A DNA stretch of 47,577 nucleotides, taken from positions 1 to 47,577 of the forward strand of contig JAHLFP010000022.1 of assembly GCA_018883715.1 (NCBI GenBank), given 5' to 3'. The translations under genes were made by a program, and so were the position numbers. This document shows, piece by piece, positions 1 to 7,009 of the stretch. How positions within the stretch are numbered: the stretch's first letter is position 1; each line of letters begins with the position of its first letter. The notes beneath the pieces are model-generated. The model saw only the letters and a program-made list of their open reading frames with translations. It was not told the DNA's origin and did not search any database. The DNA comes from Candidatus Allofournierella pullistercoris (GTDB lineage: Bacteria; Bacillota; Clostridia; Oscillospirales; Ruminococcaceae).

Positions 1-1
1 G

Positions 2-538
2 CCTGTTCGTATGAGCAAGCGAACCGGCAAGGCCATCACCCTCACCGACCTGCTGGACGAGGTACCCATCGATTCCGCACGTTTCTTCTTCAACATGCGG
101 GAAGCTGGCAGCCAGATGGACTTTGACCTGGATTTGGCCGTGAAGCAGGACAGCGACAACCCTGTATACTATGTGCAGTACGCCCATGCCCGTATCTGCT
201 CCATCCTGAAAAAGCTGGACAGCGAAGGCATCCAGTACCAGGGTGTGGAATCCCTGGCAAACCACCAGTTTGACCAGCAGGCAGAGCTGGACCTGATTCG
301 TGCCATCAGTGCCTTCCCCGCCGAGATTGTCACCAGTGCCAAGCACTATGACCCTGCCCGGATTACCCGTTACGTCATCGACCTGGCAGGTGCATTCCAC
401 AAGTTCTATAACCAGTGCCGCATCAAGGAAGCCGAGCCCAACGTTCGTCAGGCTCGTATTGCCCTGTGTCTGGCAACCAAGCAGATTATCGCAAACGTGC
501 TGACCATGTTTAAGGTTACTGTACCCGAAAGCATGTAA
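2..538 (+). CDS. argS: Arginyl-tRNA synthetase, C-terminal part (5' end outside window)
   Basis: This is the last 178 residues of a class I arginyl-tRNA synthetase, which charges tRNA-Arg in the cytoplasm. The frame is open from the left window edge. The class I signature loop appears at once as VRMSKRTGKA, the arginine-enzyme version of KMSKS, followed by DSARFFFNMRE and the helical DALR anticodon-binding domain with the typical NPVYYVQYAHAR segment and a C-terminus ending in ...VTVPESM. The start lies upstream of the window, so the catalytic core cannot be judged. The ATG at 11 is an internal Met of the signature, not a start. A strong intrinsic terminator follows 46 bases after the stop, so argS ends its transcription unit here. 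Identification is secure from the motif and domain order. Confidence 0.95.
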   Translation, partial: PVRMSKRTGKAITLTDLLDEVPIDSARFFFNMREAGSQMDFDLDLAVKQDSDNPVYYVQYAHARICSILKKLDSEGIQYQGVESLANHQFDQQAELDLIRAISAFPAEIVTSAKHYDPARITRYVIDLAGAFHKFYNQCRIKEAEPNVRQARIALCLATKQIIANVLTMFKVTVPESM

Positions 539-584
539 TCCCCTGTGAAAATCCCCCGCCATCCCCAACGGTTGGCGCAAAAAA

Positions 585-635
585 GAACCCTCTGGGCCTT
601 GTCCTTTCCACAAGCCCCCAGAGGGTTCACTTTTT
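585..635 (+). terminator. Intrinsic terminator after argS
   Basis: A perfect 12-bp stem pairs 585-596 (GAACCCTCTGGG) with 617-628 (CCCAGAGGGTTC). It is followed by a short T-rich run at about 631-635. It lies just downstream of the argS stop. Confidence 0.85.
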
Positions 636-867
636 ATAATTCAGGTACACCCACCTGCAACCAACATTCCGCAATGGAATCATACCAATCCGGATTGCGG
701 GTGTGGTCGTTTGCGTTTCCTTTTGGCATGAATCCAATCCGGGAAGAGTTTTGCTGTTACAGTCTGGTTAAAAAAATCATTATCACTTTTATTATACTCC
801 CTTTTTGGGGCTAAAACAATGGAACTTTTCCACAAAGACACAACAAAAAGTATATGCACTTTGCGAA

Positions 868-896
868 TATACAAATCGCTATATCAGAGCTATAAT
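868..896 (+). promoter_or_regulatory. Candidate promoter for the 0.9-1.5 kb transcript
   Basis: A TATAAT box at 891-896 has TATACA (4 of 6 matches to TTGACA) at 868-873, with a 17-base spacer. It precedes a gene-poor stretch that ends in a strong terminator. A second possible -10 (TATACT, 1040-1045) has no good -35. Confidence 0.4.
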
Positions 897-1087
897 ATAA
901 TCGTACCAAGGGATAGAACCTAAGGTACAGAAACTCCGACTTTTCGGAAAGGATGAAAAGAAAAATAGAATCTTCTCCATTTTGTGAGAACCATCTGTTT
1001 TTCCCGCACTTTAACTTAAGGTTAAAGGATGGCATCCGGTATACTGAAAAGTAAATCAAATCGGAGGTAGGAAAGGAGCGCAGACCC

Positions 1088-1144
1088 ATGTACGAAGAAC
1101 CTGGACAGCTTGATGCCCACTGGAAGCGTGGGGACTGCCACTGA
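1088..1144 (+). CDS. Possible 18-residue small ORF
   Basis: An ATG at 1088 follows AAAGGAG with 9 bases between, and opens an 18-codon frame ending in TGA at 1142-1144. The peptide reads MYEEPGQLDAHWKRGDCH. A second ATG directly abuts the stop and opens a 21-codon frame. The ribosome binding site is as good as those of the real genes here, so the peptide may be made, for instance as a leader peptide. No function can be assigned. A chance Shine-Dalgarno match inside a structured RNA is equally possible. Confidence 0.25.
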   Translation: MYEEPGQLDAHWKRGDCH

Positions 1145-1481
1145 ATGTTCCAAACATCCACTTTTACACAGGCAAGATGGAAACTTGCACTCACCTTTTG
1201 CGGCGGGTAGCATACCGAACAAAAAGCATTGGGATTTGGAACGTACGGTTGACAGTTCTCACCTTCCCATCGGGCATTTTGCTGGCACAAAACACAGCCG
1301 ATGAATGTTTGCAACCGACAAGCATTCTTTTCACAGTTCCTGAAAACCCGAACGTTTTGGTAAAGGCGCAAGACAGTGCGCCACTGTACCCGGAATACCT
1401 GGTACAGATGCTCCCTCTGCATCGATTATTTTGTTTCTCCTTATGTACTAATATTTTACTGAGAGAATTGCGCCAATCCGG

Positions 1482-1520
1482 AAAACCGCAGTGTGTAACA
1501 GCACTGCGGTTTTCTGTTTC
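1482..1520 (+). terminator. Intrinsic terminator between argS and metG
   Basis: A perfect 12-bp stem pairs 1482-1493 (AAAACCGCAGTG) with 1502-1513 (CACTGCGGTTTT) around an 8-base loop. A T-rich tail follows. No recognised gene lies directly upstream, which implies an unannotated transcript ending here. Confidence 0.8.
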
Positions 1521-1624
1521 TCTGCCCTTTCAGACAAGCGGCCTATAACCCCTACTTTTTTTGCAGGTTTTTAGTCTTTAAGGCACTTTTTTGGCTATAC
1601 CCCTTTCTCTTATCCCCTTTCTAA

Positions 1625-1633
1625 TGTTATAAT
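1625..1633 (+). promoter_or_regulatory. Extended -10 promoter for metG
   Basis: TGTTATAAT is a perfect TATAAT (1628-1633) with an upstream TG, the extended -10 form. No clear -35 is seen. It would give a leader of about 100 bases before metG, with two small hairpins but no T-box sequence. Confidence 0.5.
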
Positions 1634-1743
1634 AAAAGCAATGTACCATTGGCCAACCTGACAAAAAAATGTGTTTCAGGTCGTACAAGGAATTTTGCGG
1701 CGGTGTTCCATTCGCACCCGCCCACAAGAAAGGAAGCAAAACC

Positions 1744-3723
1744 ATGAGCCAAAAGAAACCTTTTTATATTACCACTCCCATTTATTACCCCAGCGACAAG
1801 CTGCACATTGGTCACAGCTATACCACCGTGGCCTGCGATGCACTGGCCCGCTTTAAGCGGATGCAGGGACGGGAGGTTCTTCTGCTGACCGGCACCGACG
1901 AGCACGGCCAGAAAATTCAGGACAAAGCCGCCTCCAAGGGTGTAACCCCCAAGGAGTATGTGGATGAAATCGTGGAGGGCAAAGGCGGCGTTAAGGACCT
2001 GTGGAAGCTGATGAACATCAGCTATGACCGGTTCATCCGCACCACCGATGAATACCATGTAAAAGCCTGCCAGCGGATTTTTGAAACCCTGTACAACAAG
2101 GGCGACATTTACAAGAGCGTCTACAAGGGCCACTACTGCAAACCCTGTGAGACTTTCTGGACCGAAAGCCAGTTGAAAGAGGGCTGTTGCCCCGACTGTG
2201 GCGGAGCCGTGTATGAGGCAGAGGAGGAAGCATACTTCTTCAAAACCAGCAAGTACGCTGACCGTCTGCTGGCTCTGTACGAGGAAAACCCCCAGTTTAT
2301 CCAGCCGGAAAGCCGCAAAAACGAGATGATTTCCTTCATCAAACAGGGCTTGCAGGACACCTGCGTATCCCGTACCACCGTTCCCTGGGGCATTCCTGTG
2401 CCCTTTGACCCCAAGCATACCATGTACGTTTGGGTGGATGCTCTGAGCAACTACATCACCGCTCTGGGCTATGAAAACGATGCCTACAACGACTACGACA
2501 CCTTCTGGCCTGCCGACATCCACATGGTGGGCAAGGAGATTCTCCGTTTCCACACCATTCTGTGGCCCGCCATGCTGATGGCTATGGAACAGCCCCTGCC
2601 CCACCGGGTATTCGGTCACGGCTGGCTGCTGTTGGACGGCGGTAAGATGAGCAAGTCCAAGGGCAACGTGGTGGACCCGCTGATTCTCTGCCAGCGGTAC
2701 AGCGTGGATGCCATCCGTTACTTCCTGCTGCGGGAAATCCCCTTTGGCAACGATGGTAACTTCTCCAACGAGGCCTTGATTAACCGCATCAACTCTGACC
2801 TTGCCAACGACCTGGGCAACCTGCTGAGCCGTACCGTGGCCATGGTGGAAAAATACTTCGGCGGCAGTCTGACCAACCAGTACGCTGGCGGCGCTTTTGA
2901 TGCCGAGCTGGAAGAGGTTCTGGGTGCAATGCCCGGCCGTGTGACCGCCTGCATGGATGATTTGCTGATTCCCCAGGCTTTGCAGGAGATTTTCAAATCC
3001 ATCCAGCGTGCCAACAAGTACATTGACGAGACTGCCCCCTGGGCACTGGCAAAGGACGAAGCCAACCGGGAGCGTCTGGCCGGAGTACTGTACCACCTGT
3101 GTGAATCCCTGCGTCTGGCTGCCTGCATGCTAACCCCCTTCCTGCCCGAAACTGCCAAGAAGATGGCTCAGCAGCTGGGTCTGGCTGAGGAGGAAATCAC
3201 CTTTGAGCAGCTTTCCTTCGGTGCACGCAGCCAGTACACCGTTCACAAGGGCGAGGCACTGTTCCCCCGCATTGATGCCGCCAAGGAGCTGGAAGAGCTG
3301 GTAGCAGCACAGGCCGCAATGAAACAGCAGGCCGCCCCTGCTCCCGAAGCCAAGCCCGCCGAGACCACCGGCGCACCGCTGGAGCATCTGCCGGAAATTG
3401 CCTTTGACGATTTCTGCAAGGTGGAGATGCGTGTTGCCAAGGTGCTGGGCTGTGAAACCATTCCGGAAAGCAAAAAACTGCTGAAACTGACCCTGTTTGA
3501 TGGCGAGCGGGAGCGCACCATCATGTCCGGCATTGCAAAATGGTACAAGCCGGAGGATTTGATTGGTCGCCATGTGGGCATTGTTGCCAACCTGGCCGCC
3601 CGTCCCATGCTGAAAGGCAAGTACATCAGCGAGGGCATGGTCATGGCGGCAGACCTGCCGGACGGTGGTGCTTCGGTGATGTTCTTCCCCCAGGAGGTTG
3701 CACCGGGCAGTGCAATTCACTGA
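1744..3723 (+). CDS. metG: Methionyl-tRNA synthetase
   Basis: MetG charges tRNA-Met in the cytoplasm. The 659-residue product has the class I HIGH motif at residues 21-24 and KMSKS at 301-305. A knuckle with Cys132 and Cys135 plus Cys149 and Cys152 should bind zinc. The C-terminal 110 residues or so are a tRNA-binding OB fold of the Arc1p/Trbp111 type (FDDFCKVEMRVAKV onward), fused through an Ala/Pro/Glu-rich linker, as in many bacterial MetG proteins that dimerise. I chose the ATG at 1744 because GAAAGGAAG lies just upstream and MSQKKPFYITTPIYY is the family N-terminus. The open frame extends upstream to 1669 without similarity. tatD starts one base after the stop, so the two genes are probably cotranscribed. 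Confidence 0.97.
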   Translation: MSQKKPFYITTPIYYPSDKLHIGHSYTTVACDALARFKRMQGREVLLLTGTDEHGQKIQDKAASKGVTPKEYVDEIVEGKGGVKDLWKLMNISYDRFIRTTDEYHVKACQRIFETLYNKGDIYKSVYKGHYCKPCETFWTESQLKEGCCPDCGGAVYEAEEEAYFFKTSKYADRLLALYEENPQFIQPESRKNEMISFIKQGLQDTCVSRTTVPWGIPVPFDPKHTMYVWVDALSNYITALGYENDAYNDYDTFWPADIHMVGKEILRFHTILWPAMLMAMEQPLPHRVFGHGWLLLDGGKMSKSKGNVVDPLILCQRYSVDAIRYFLLREIPFGNDGNFSNEALINRINSDLANDLGNLLSRTVAMVEKYFGGSLTNQYAGGAFDAELEEVLGAMPGRVTACMDDLLIPQALQEIFKSIQRANKYIDETAPWALAKDEANRERLAGVLYHLCESLRLAACMLTPFLPETAKKMAQQLGLAEEEITFEQLSFGARSQYTVHKGEALFPRIDAAKELEELVAAQAAMKQQAAPAPEAKPAETTGAPLEHLPEIAFDDFCKVEMRVAKVLGCETIPESKKLLKLTLFDGERERTIMSGIAKWYKPEDLIGRHVGIVANLAARPMLKGKYISEGMVMAADLPDGGASVMFFPQEVAPGSAIH

Positions 3724-3724
3724 T

Positions 3725-4540
3725 ATGAACAACACTTCTTTAATTTTTGACAGCCACGCTCACTACACCAGTCCCCAGTTTGCAGAGGATTTGCCCCAGC
3801 TTTTGGACAGTCTGCCCCAGCAAGGGGTGGACGGTGTGGTGGAATGTAGTGTGGATTTCGCTTCCAGCAAGGCCAGCATCGACTTGGCCGAGCGATGGGA
3901 TTACATCTATGCGGCAGTGGGCATCCATCCCGAATGTCTGATTGACCCGGAAAGCTCCACCACCAAGCAGTTTGCAGGAGACTGGCAGGCAGAACTGGAT
4001 GCCATCGCCCAGCTTCTGGACCACCCCAAGGTGGTGGCCGTGGGAGAATGCGGCCTTGACTATCACTGGCCTGTTCCCAAAGAGGCACAGCTTGCCATGT
4101 TTGAAGCCCATCTGAAACTGGCGGTGGAGCGGGATATACCCATCATTGTCCACGACCGCAAGGCTCATGCAGATGTCTACGAACTCCTGCGCCGCTACCA
4201 GCCAAAAGGAGTGGTACACTGCTTCTCTGGCAGTGCGGAAGATGCGGTTCAGCTGGCAAAGCAGGGCATGTACCTTGGCTTTGGCGGCGCTGTCACCTTC
4301 CAGGGGGCAAAGCGTGCCGTTAAGGCAGTCTGCGCTGTGCCGCTGGAATACCTGGTGCTGGAAACCGACTGCCCCTATATGGCTCCTGTTCCCTGCCGGG
4401 GACAGCGGTGTGATTCCAGCCTGATTGCCCACACCGCCCAGTTCATCGCCCAGCAACGAGGCATGGACTCAGAGGAACTGCTGAAGATTACCAACCAAAA
4501 TGCACGGCGGCTTTTTGGCCTGCCTGCTCTTTCCCTGTAA
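3725..4540 (+). CDS. tatD: TatD-family metal-dependent deoxyribonuclease
   Basis: This TIM-barrel hydrolase of the TatD family (271 residues) cuts DNA, usually 3' to 5', using a two-metal centre. All expected ligands are visible: the HAH pair near the N-terminus (FDSHAHY), the glutamate in GECGLDYHW, the histidines of IIVHDRKAHADV and VVHCFSGS, and the aspartate in LETDCPYMAP. The ATG starts one base after the metG stop. The only good Shine-Dalgarno lies about 26 bases back inside metG, so translation is probably coupled to metG. The metG-tatD pairing is common in Firmicutes. The true substrate (DNA repair, 3' end trimming of DNA or RNA) cannot be read from sequence. Confidence 0.93.
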   Translation: MNNTSLIFDSHAHYTSPQFAEDLPQLLDSLPQQGVDGVVECSVDFASSKASIDLAERWDYIYAAVGIHPECLIDPESSTTKQFAGDWQAELDAIAQLLDHPKVVAVGECGLDYHWPVPKEAQLAMFEAHLKLAVERDIPIIVHDRKAHADVYELLRRYQPKGVVHCFSGSAEDAVQLAKQGMYLGFGGAVTFQGAKRAVKAVCAVPLEYLVLETDCPYMAPVPCRGQRCDSSLIAHTAQFIAQQRGMDSEELLKITNQNARRLFGLPALSL

Positions 4541-4585
4541 TTTCCCGAAAGGGTTTTATCGTTTTATTTTAAGGAGGATTCATCC

Positions 4586-4810
4586 ATGAAAGCTCGCATT
4601 CCCAAACATCGTGAATTTATCATCGCCTTCCCCGAAGATATGGCTCAGTCCCGTCAGGACGAAGCCTGGGACAAGCTGAACCAGATTGTGGAGGACTACA
4701 AAAAAGAAGGCAAGAGTGTGTACACTCCCACCTTCATCGAGGATTGCCAGGCCAAGGTGGACGCACTGAAAGCTGAATACGGCTTCGACTACACCATCGA
4801 ACTGCGCTGA
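4586..4810 (+). CDS. Small soluble protein of unknown function (74 aa)
   Basis: A 74-codon gene with a strong site (AAGGAGG, 8 bases before ATG) lies 45 bases after tatD and just before an intrinsic terminator. The product is highly charged, with no signal peptide or membrane segment. It is probably mostly helical, with a central stretch rich in Lys, Glu and Gln (DEAWDKLNQIVEDYKKEGK) and a terminal YGFDYTIELR. I do not recognise the family. Gene spacing, start signal and terminator all support a real, expressed gene, probably the last of a metG-tatD unit. Confidence 0.75.
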   Translation: MKARIPKHREFIIAFPEDMAQSRQDEAWDKLNQIVEDYKKEGKSVYTPTFIEDCQAKVDALKAEYGFDYTIELR

Positions 4811-4823
4811 TTTTCTTAAAAAC

Positions 4824-4867
4824 AACCCCCAGCCACCGGAATACTCCAGTTGGCTGGGGGTTTTCTG
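4824..4867 (+). terminator. Intrinsic terminator after the small gene
   Basis: A perfect 12-bp stem pairs 4824-4835 (AACCCCCAGCCA) with 4851-4862 (TGGCTGGGGGTT), followed by TTTTCTG. Confidence 0.9.
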
Positions 4868-4897
4868 TTGTCAGGCGGGGAATCCCTTGATTTGGCC

Positions 4898-5449
4898 TTA
4901 CCTGATGCTGTTCCACTCCTGCAACTGCCTGAGGATTTTATCCGCCAGTTCATGGTGTTTCATCTGGTATGTGTGCCCTGTTCCTTCAATAAAAATCAGC
5001 TTATTTTCCTTTGCTGTGGGAAGATGCGCATTCAGGTTGCGAAGAAATTCTGACGGGTCACCATCGGTAAAATTATCGTAAGTCCCTACCAGGAGCGCAC
5101 CACTATGAGAAATCTTTTCAGCTTGTGAAAAATCGCCGTCCCTTGCTGTATGCACATTTGTATAGAAAAACCTTTCATTCCAGGAACCAATCACCTCTTC
5201 CTTGCCGGTGTTCACATTCAGGTTTTTTATTCTGTCAAATGCGTTGTTCGTCTGGGCATAGATAAAGTCCATGCCCGCCCCGTTCAAGCTATCCCCAATG
5301 TTATAGTAAAAGGGGTTGGAATAAAAATTCCCATGAATGCCTGTGATTGCAATTATAACTGTATCTGCTTTTCTCGCTTGCTCCTGCTTGAAAAGAACCC
5401 CATTGAGCACCACCCCTCTTTTGGTTGGTAGGTTAAGCCGAATCATCAT
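4898..5449 (-). pseudogene. Alpha/beta hydrolase with the catalytic core deleted
   Basis: The 183-residue product resembles the two ends of a cytoplasmic alpha/beta hydrolase family usually near 270-280 residues. The N-terminal part has the first strands and the oxyanion-region ITGIHGNFY. The C-terminal part has the acid and histidine regions (GTYDNFTDGDPSEFL and EGTGHTYQMK). The middle, including the nucleophile elbow GxSxG, is missing: homology jumps in frame from SWNERFF to TNVHTARDGDFSQ, near codons 91-93. The loss is estimated from memory of the family at roughly 90-100 residues. The start is the ATG at 5449, with AGAGGGAG upstream; it overlaps the stop of the upstream oxidoreductase remnant as ATGA. 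Without the serine it cannot be an active hydrolase, so I call it a pseudogene although the frame is open. Confidence 0.6.
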
Positions 5450-5770
5450 GTGTGTTCTCTCCCTCTGAAAATACATCTGTGGGCTGGCGAGGAATAACAA
5501 CCATTACAGGAAATACACCTTGATACCACATCCGTACATTCCTTCATACGGTTGGGCAGGTCCGGTTCTCTCAGCAGCGGACGGGACAGGCACAGTAGCT
5601 CAATGCGAGAGCCGGAAAGAACCTCTTCCATTGCCTGCACACTGCGAAAACCGCCCACTACCATAACCGCCGCATCTATGAACTGGGATATCACAAGTAG
5701 AATCTCGTCTTGGGTCATAAAATCCGGCTCTACCTGGACATATTCCCCCTTTACCTCTCTATAATATGCG
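5446..5770 (-). pseudogene. NADH:flavin oxidoreductase (Old Yellow Enzyme family), C-terminal remnant
   Basis: About 105 residues match the end of the FMN-binding barrel of an OYE-type oxidoreductase. They include the phosphate-binding strand VMVVGGFRSVQAMEEVL, then LLCLSRPLLREPDLPNRMK and the cysteine-rich CISCNGCYSS. The remaining barrel, about two thirds of a full enzyme, is absent. The open frame continues upstream only into sequence without similarity, which is in fact the antisense of the neighbouring HxlR fragment. The stop overlaps the hydrolase start (ATGA), so the two were once translationally coupled. The cut falls near 5766-5786, exactly where the plus-strand regulator remnant begins. 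Confidence 0.7.
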
Positions 5771-5785
5771 CCCAGTGCAAGCTGG

Positions 5786-5971
5786 GGCATCACCGCAACC
5801 ATGCTGACCAAGTGCTTGCGAGAACTGGAACGGGATGAACTTATCAGTCGCAAGCAGTATAGCACCATACCGCCCACCGTGGAATATTCCCTCACCCAGC
5901 GTGGAAAAACCCTGATTCCCGCATTGGAGTCGGTGTATCAATGGGCAGACGAGCAGATGCACAAAGGCTAA
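5786..5971 (+). pseudogene. HxlR-family transcriptional regulator, C-terminal remnant
   Basis: Reading on the plus strand from GITATMLTK gives a clear C-terminal half of an HxlR winged-helix regulator: CLRELERDELISRKQY, then STIPPTVEYSLTQRGKTLIP (wing and final helix), ending in WADEQMHKG and TAA at 5969-5971. The N-terminal half with the first helices is missing, and no start codon with a ribosome site lies in place. HxlR regulators often sit divergent from the redox gene they control. That is the geometry here with the OYE remnant, so a single deletion probably removed both 5' halves and the shared promoter. Confidence 0.72.
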
Positions 5972-6042
5972 CCCCGTTGTAAGCCCATGAAACGTACGGG
6001 ACAGTTTCAACCCCGCCTTTGGAAGGGATGTCCCTATTATAA

Positions 6043-6095
6043 AAAAAGAATGGCTGTGACACATTGCAATTCCAATGTGCTCAGCCATTCTTTTT
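6043..6095. terminator. Bidirectional terminator hairpin
   Basis: A long stem pairs 6043-6056 with 6082-6095 (AAAGAATGGCTG with CAGCCATTCTTT). It is extended by an inner CACATTG/CAATGTG stem and flanked by A and T runs on opposite sides. It can terminate the minus-strand proBA operon and plus-strand read-through from the HxlR remnant. Confidence 0.85.
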
Positions 6096-6159
6096 ATTTG
6101 ATTGAAATTTGTATTTTGGGGCAGGATTTATACCTCACCGCCAGCAAAAACCCATGGTT

Positions 6160-6978
6160 TTATGCCGCATCTATATCCGTCGCCACCTCGCTGGTGCTGT
6201 TCAGCAAATCGCTCTGTTCCAGCGACTCAGGTTGTGCTTCCGGGGTGGGGCTGGGGGTAGCCTGGGGATTTTCTACCTTTTTGCTGCTGGTTTCCAGTGC
6301 CACCAGATAGTACTCCTTACCCTGCTTTTCAAAGATGTAATCCATGTACTTCACCGGGTCGGTGGGGGCGGTTACACTGTAATCGCCGGTAAGCGCGGCG
6401 GTTGGCAGATATCCCACGGTAACACGCAGTTTGCCATCCCGCCGGGTCAGTTCCTCCACACGGGGGTTGTACAGACCCACCTGTCCGGTTACCGGAATCA
6501 GGTAGCCCTGATATTCCTCGGAATAGATATAGTTCATGTCCACGCCCTCAAAGCTTTCGTGGGCAATTTTGTAATCCGGGCCATACAGGGAGGCAACAGC
6601 GGCGTCCACCTCCACAGCAGGCAGAATCAAGCTGTCGGTGTCCGGGTCACGCTGGTAGCTGTCCAGCCCCGCACCACGCTGGGCGCTGTACACCGCCGAC
6701 CAGACGGCGCTCTCCTTGACCAGGCGTGCGGTCAAATCGTCCATCTGGTCCAGAGAGGCAAAGGGCAACGGGTCAAACATCACCAGTGTTTGCAGACGCT
6801 GTTCGTATTCCAGCTTGGTGTCACTGTCATCAAACAGGGCATTCACTGCACCCAGTACCACGCCCACCACATTCAGTGCGCCAATCAGAATCAAGATGCA
6901 CAGCACCCCGCCCAACATCTGCCGCATTCGGCGGCGGCGATTGCGCTCGTGCTCTTCTTTTGTAATGTTATTTGCCAT
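6160..6978 (-). CDS. Single-pass membrane-anchored extracytoplasmic protein, unknown function
   Basis: The 272-residue product starts with a highly basic cytoplasmic tail (NRRRRMRQ, residues 13-20). One hydrophobic helix follows at about residues 21-46 (LGGVLCILILIGALNVVGVV). Then comes an acidic extracytoplasmic domain of about 180 residues, and a low-complexity Ser/Pro/Glu/Thr-rich tail. The topology is inside-out with an uncleaved anchor. There are no catalytic motifs I recognise. The start ATG at 6978 follows AGGAGG. The gene begins 31 bases after proA on the same strand and ends before the bidirectional terminator, so it is the last gene of the proB-proA unit. A link to proline metabolism is only positional. 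Confidence 0.8.
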   Translation of the reverse strand: MANNITKEEHERNRRRRMRQMLGGVLCILILIGALNVVGVVLGAVNALFDDSDTKLEYEQRLQTLVMFDPLPFASLDQMDDLTARLVKESAVWSAVYSAQRGAGLDSYQRDPDTDSLILPAVEVDAAVASLYGPDYKIAHESFEGVDMNYIYSEEYQGYLIPVTGQVGLYNPRVEELTRRDGKLRVTVGYLPTAALTGDYSVTAPTDPVKYMDYIFEKQGKEYYLVALETSSKKVENPQATPSPTPEAQPESLEQSDLLNSTSEVATDIDAA

Positions 6979-7009
6979 GAAAAAGGTTCCCTCCTAGTAC
7001 AGCGGCGGT

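Larger units (their letters stand above)
903..1520 (+). ncRNA. Candidate structured non-coding transcript of unknown class
   Basis: No convincing protein gene lies between argS and metG. The stretch has a possible promoter at 868-896 and an intrinsic terminator at 1482-1513. Between them are many short self-complementary segments: 903-907 with 924-928, 935-939 with 945-949, 1116-1120 with 1128-1132, 1172-1176 with 1184-1188, 1365-1370 with 1377-1382 (6 bp), 1384-1390 with 1401-1407 (7 bp), and 1407-1411 with 1419-1423. The heptamer GGTACAG occurs at both 924-930 and 1401-1407, and both copies can pair with 1384-1390, which would allow alternative folds. I found no tmRNA tag, RNase P core, SRP Alu domain or T-box sequence. 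It could instead be a leader for a decayed gene. The call rests on arrangement only. Confidence 0.35.

Noticed and set aside
811..1422. A 203-codon minus-strand open frame in the argS-metG spacer
   Set aside because: No ribosome site, no recognisable motif, an odd amino-acid mix rich in Cys, Phe and Arg, and it would be transcribed against the terminator and promoter signals on the plus strand.
903..1520. tmRNA, RNase P RNA, SRP RNA, T-box or SAM riboswitch in the argS-metG spacer
   Set aside because: None of the defining conserved sequences of these RNAs (tag frame ending in Ala-Ala, RNase P core, SRP helix 8, T-box AGGGTGG, S-box core) is present.
1177..1548. A 123-codon plus-strand frame in the same spacer
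   Set aside because: It runs straight through the intrinsic terminator at 1482-1513 and has no start signal.
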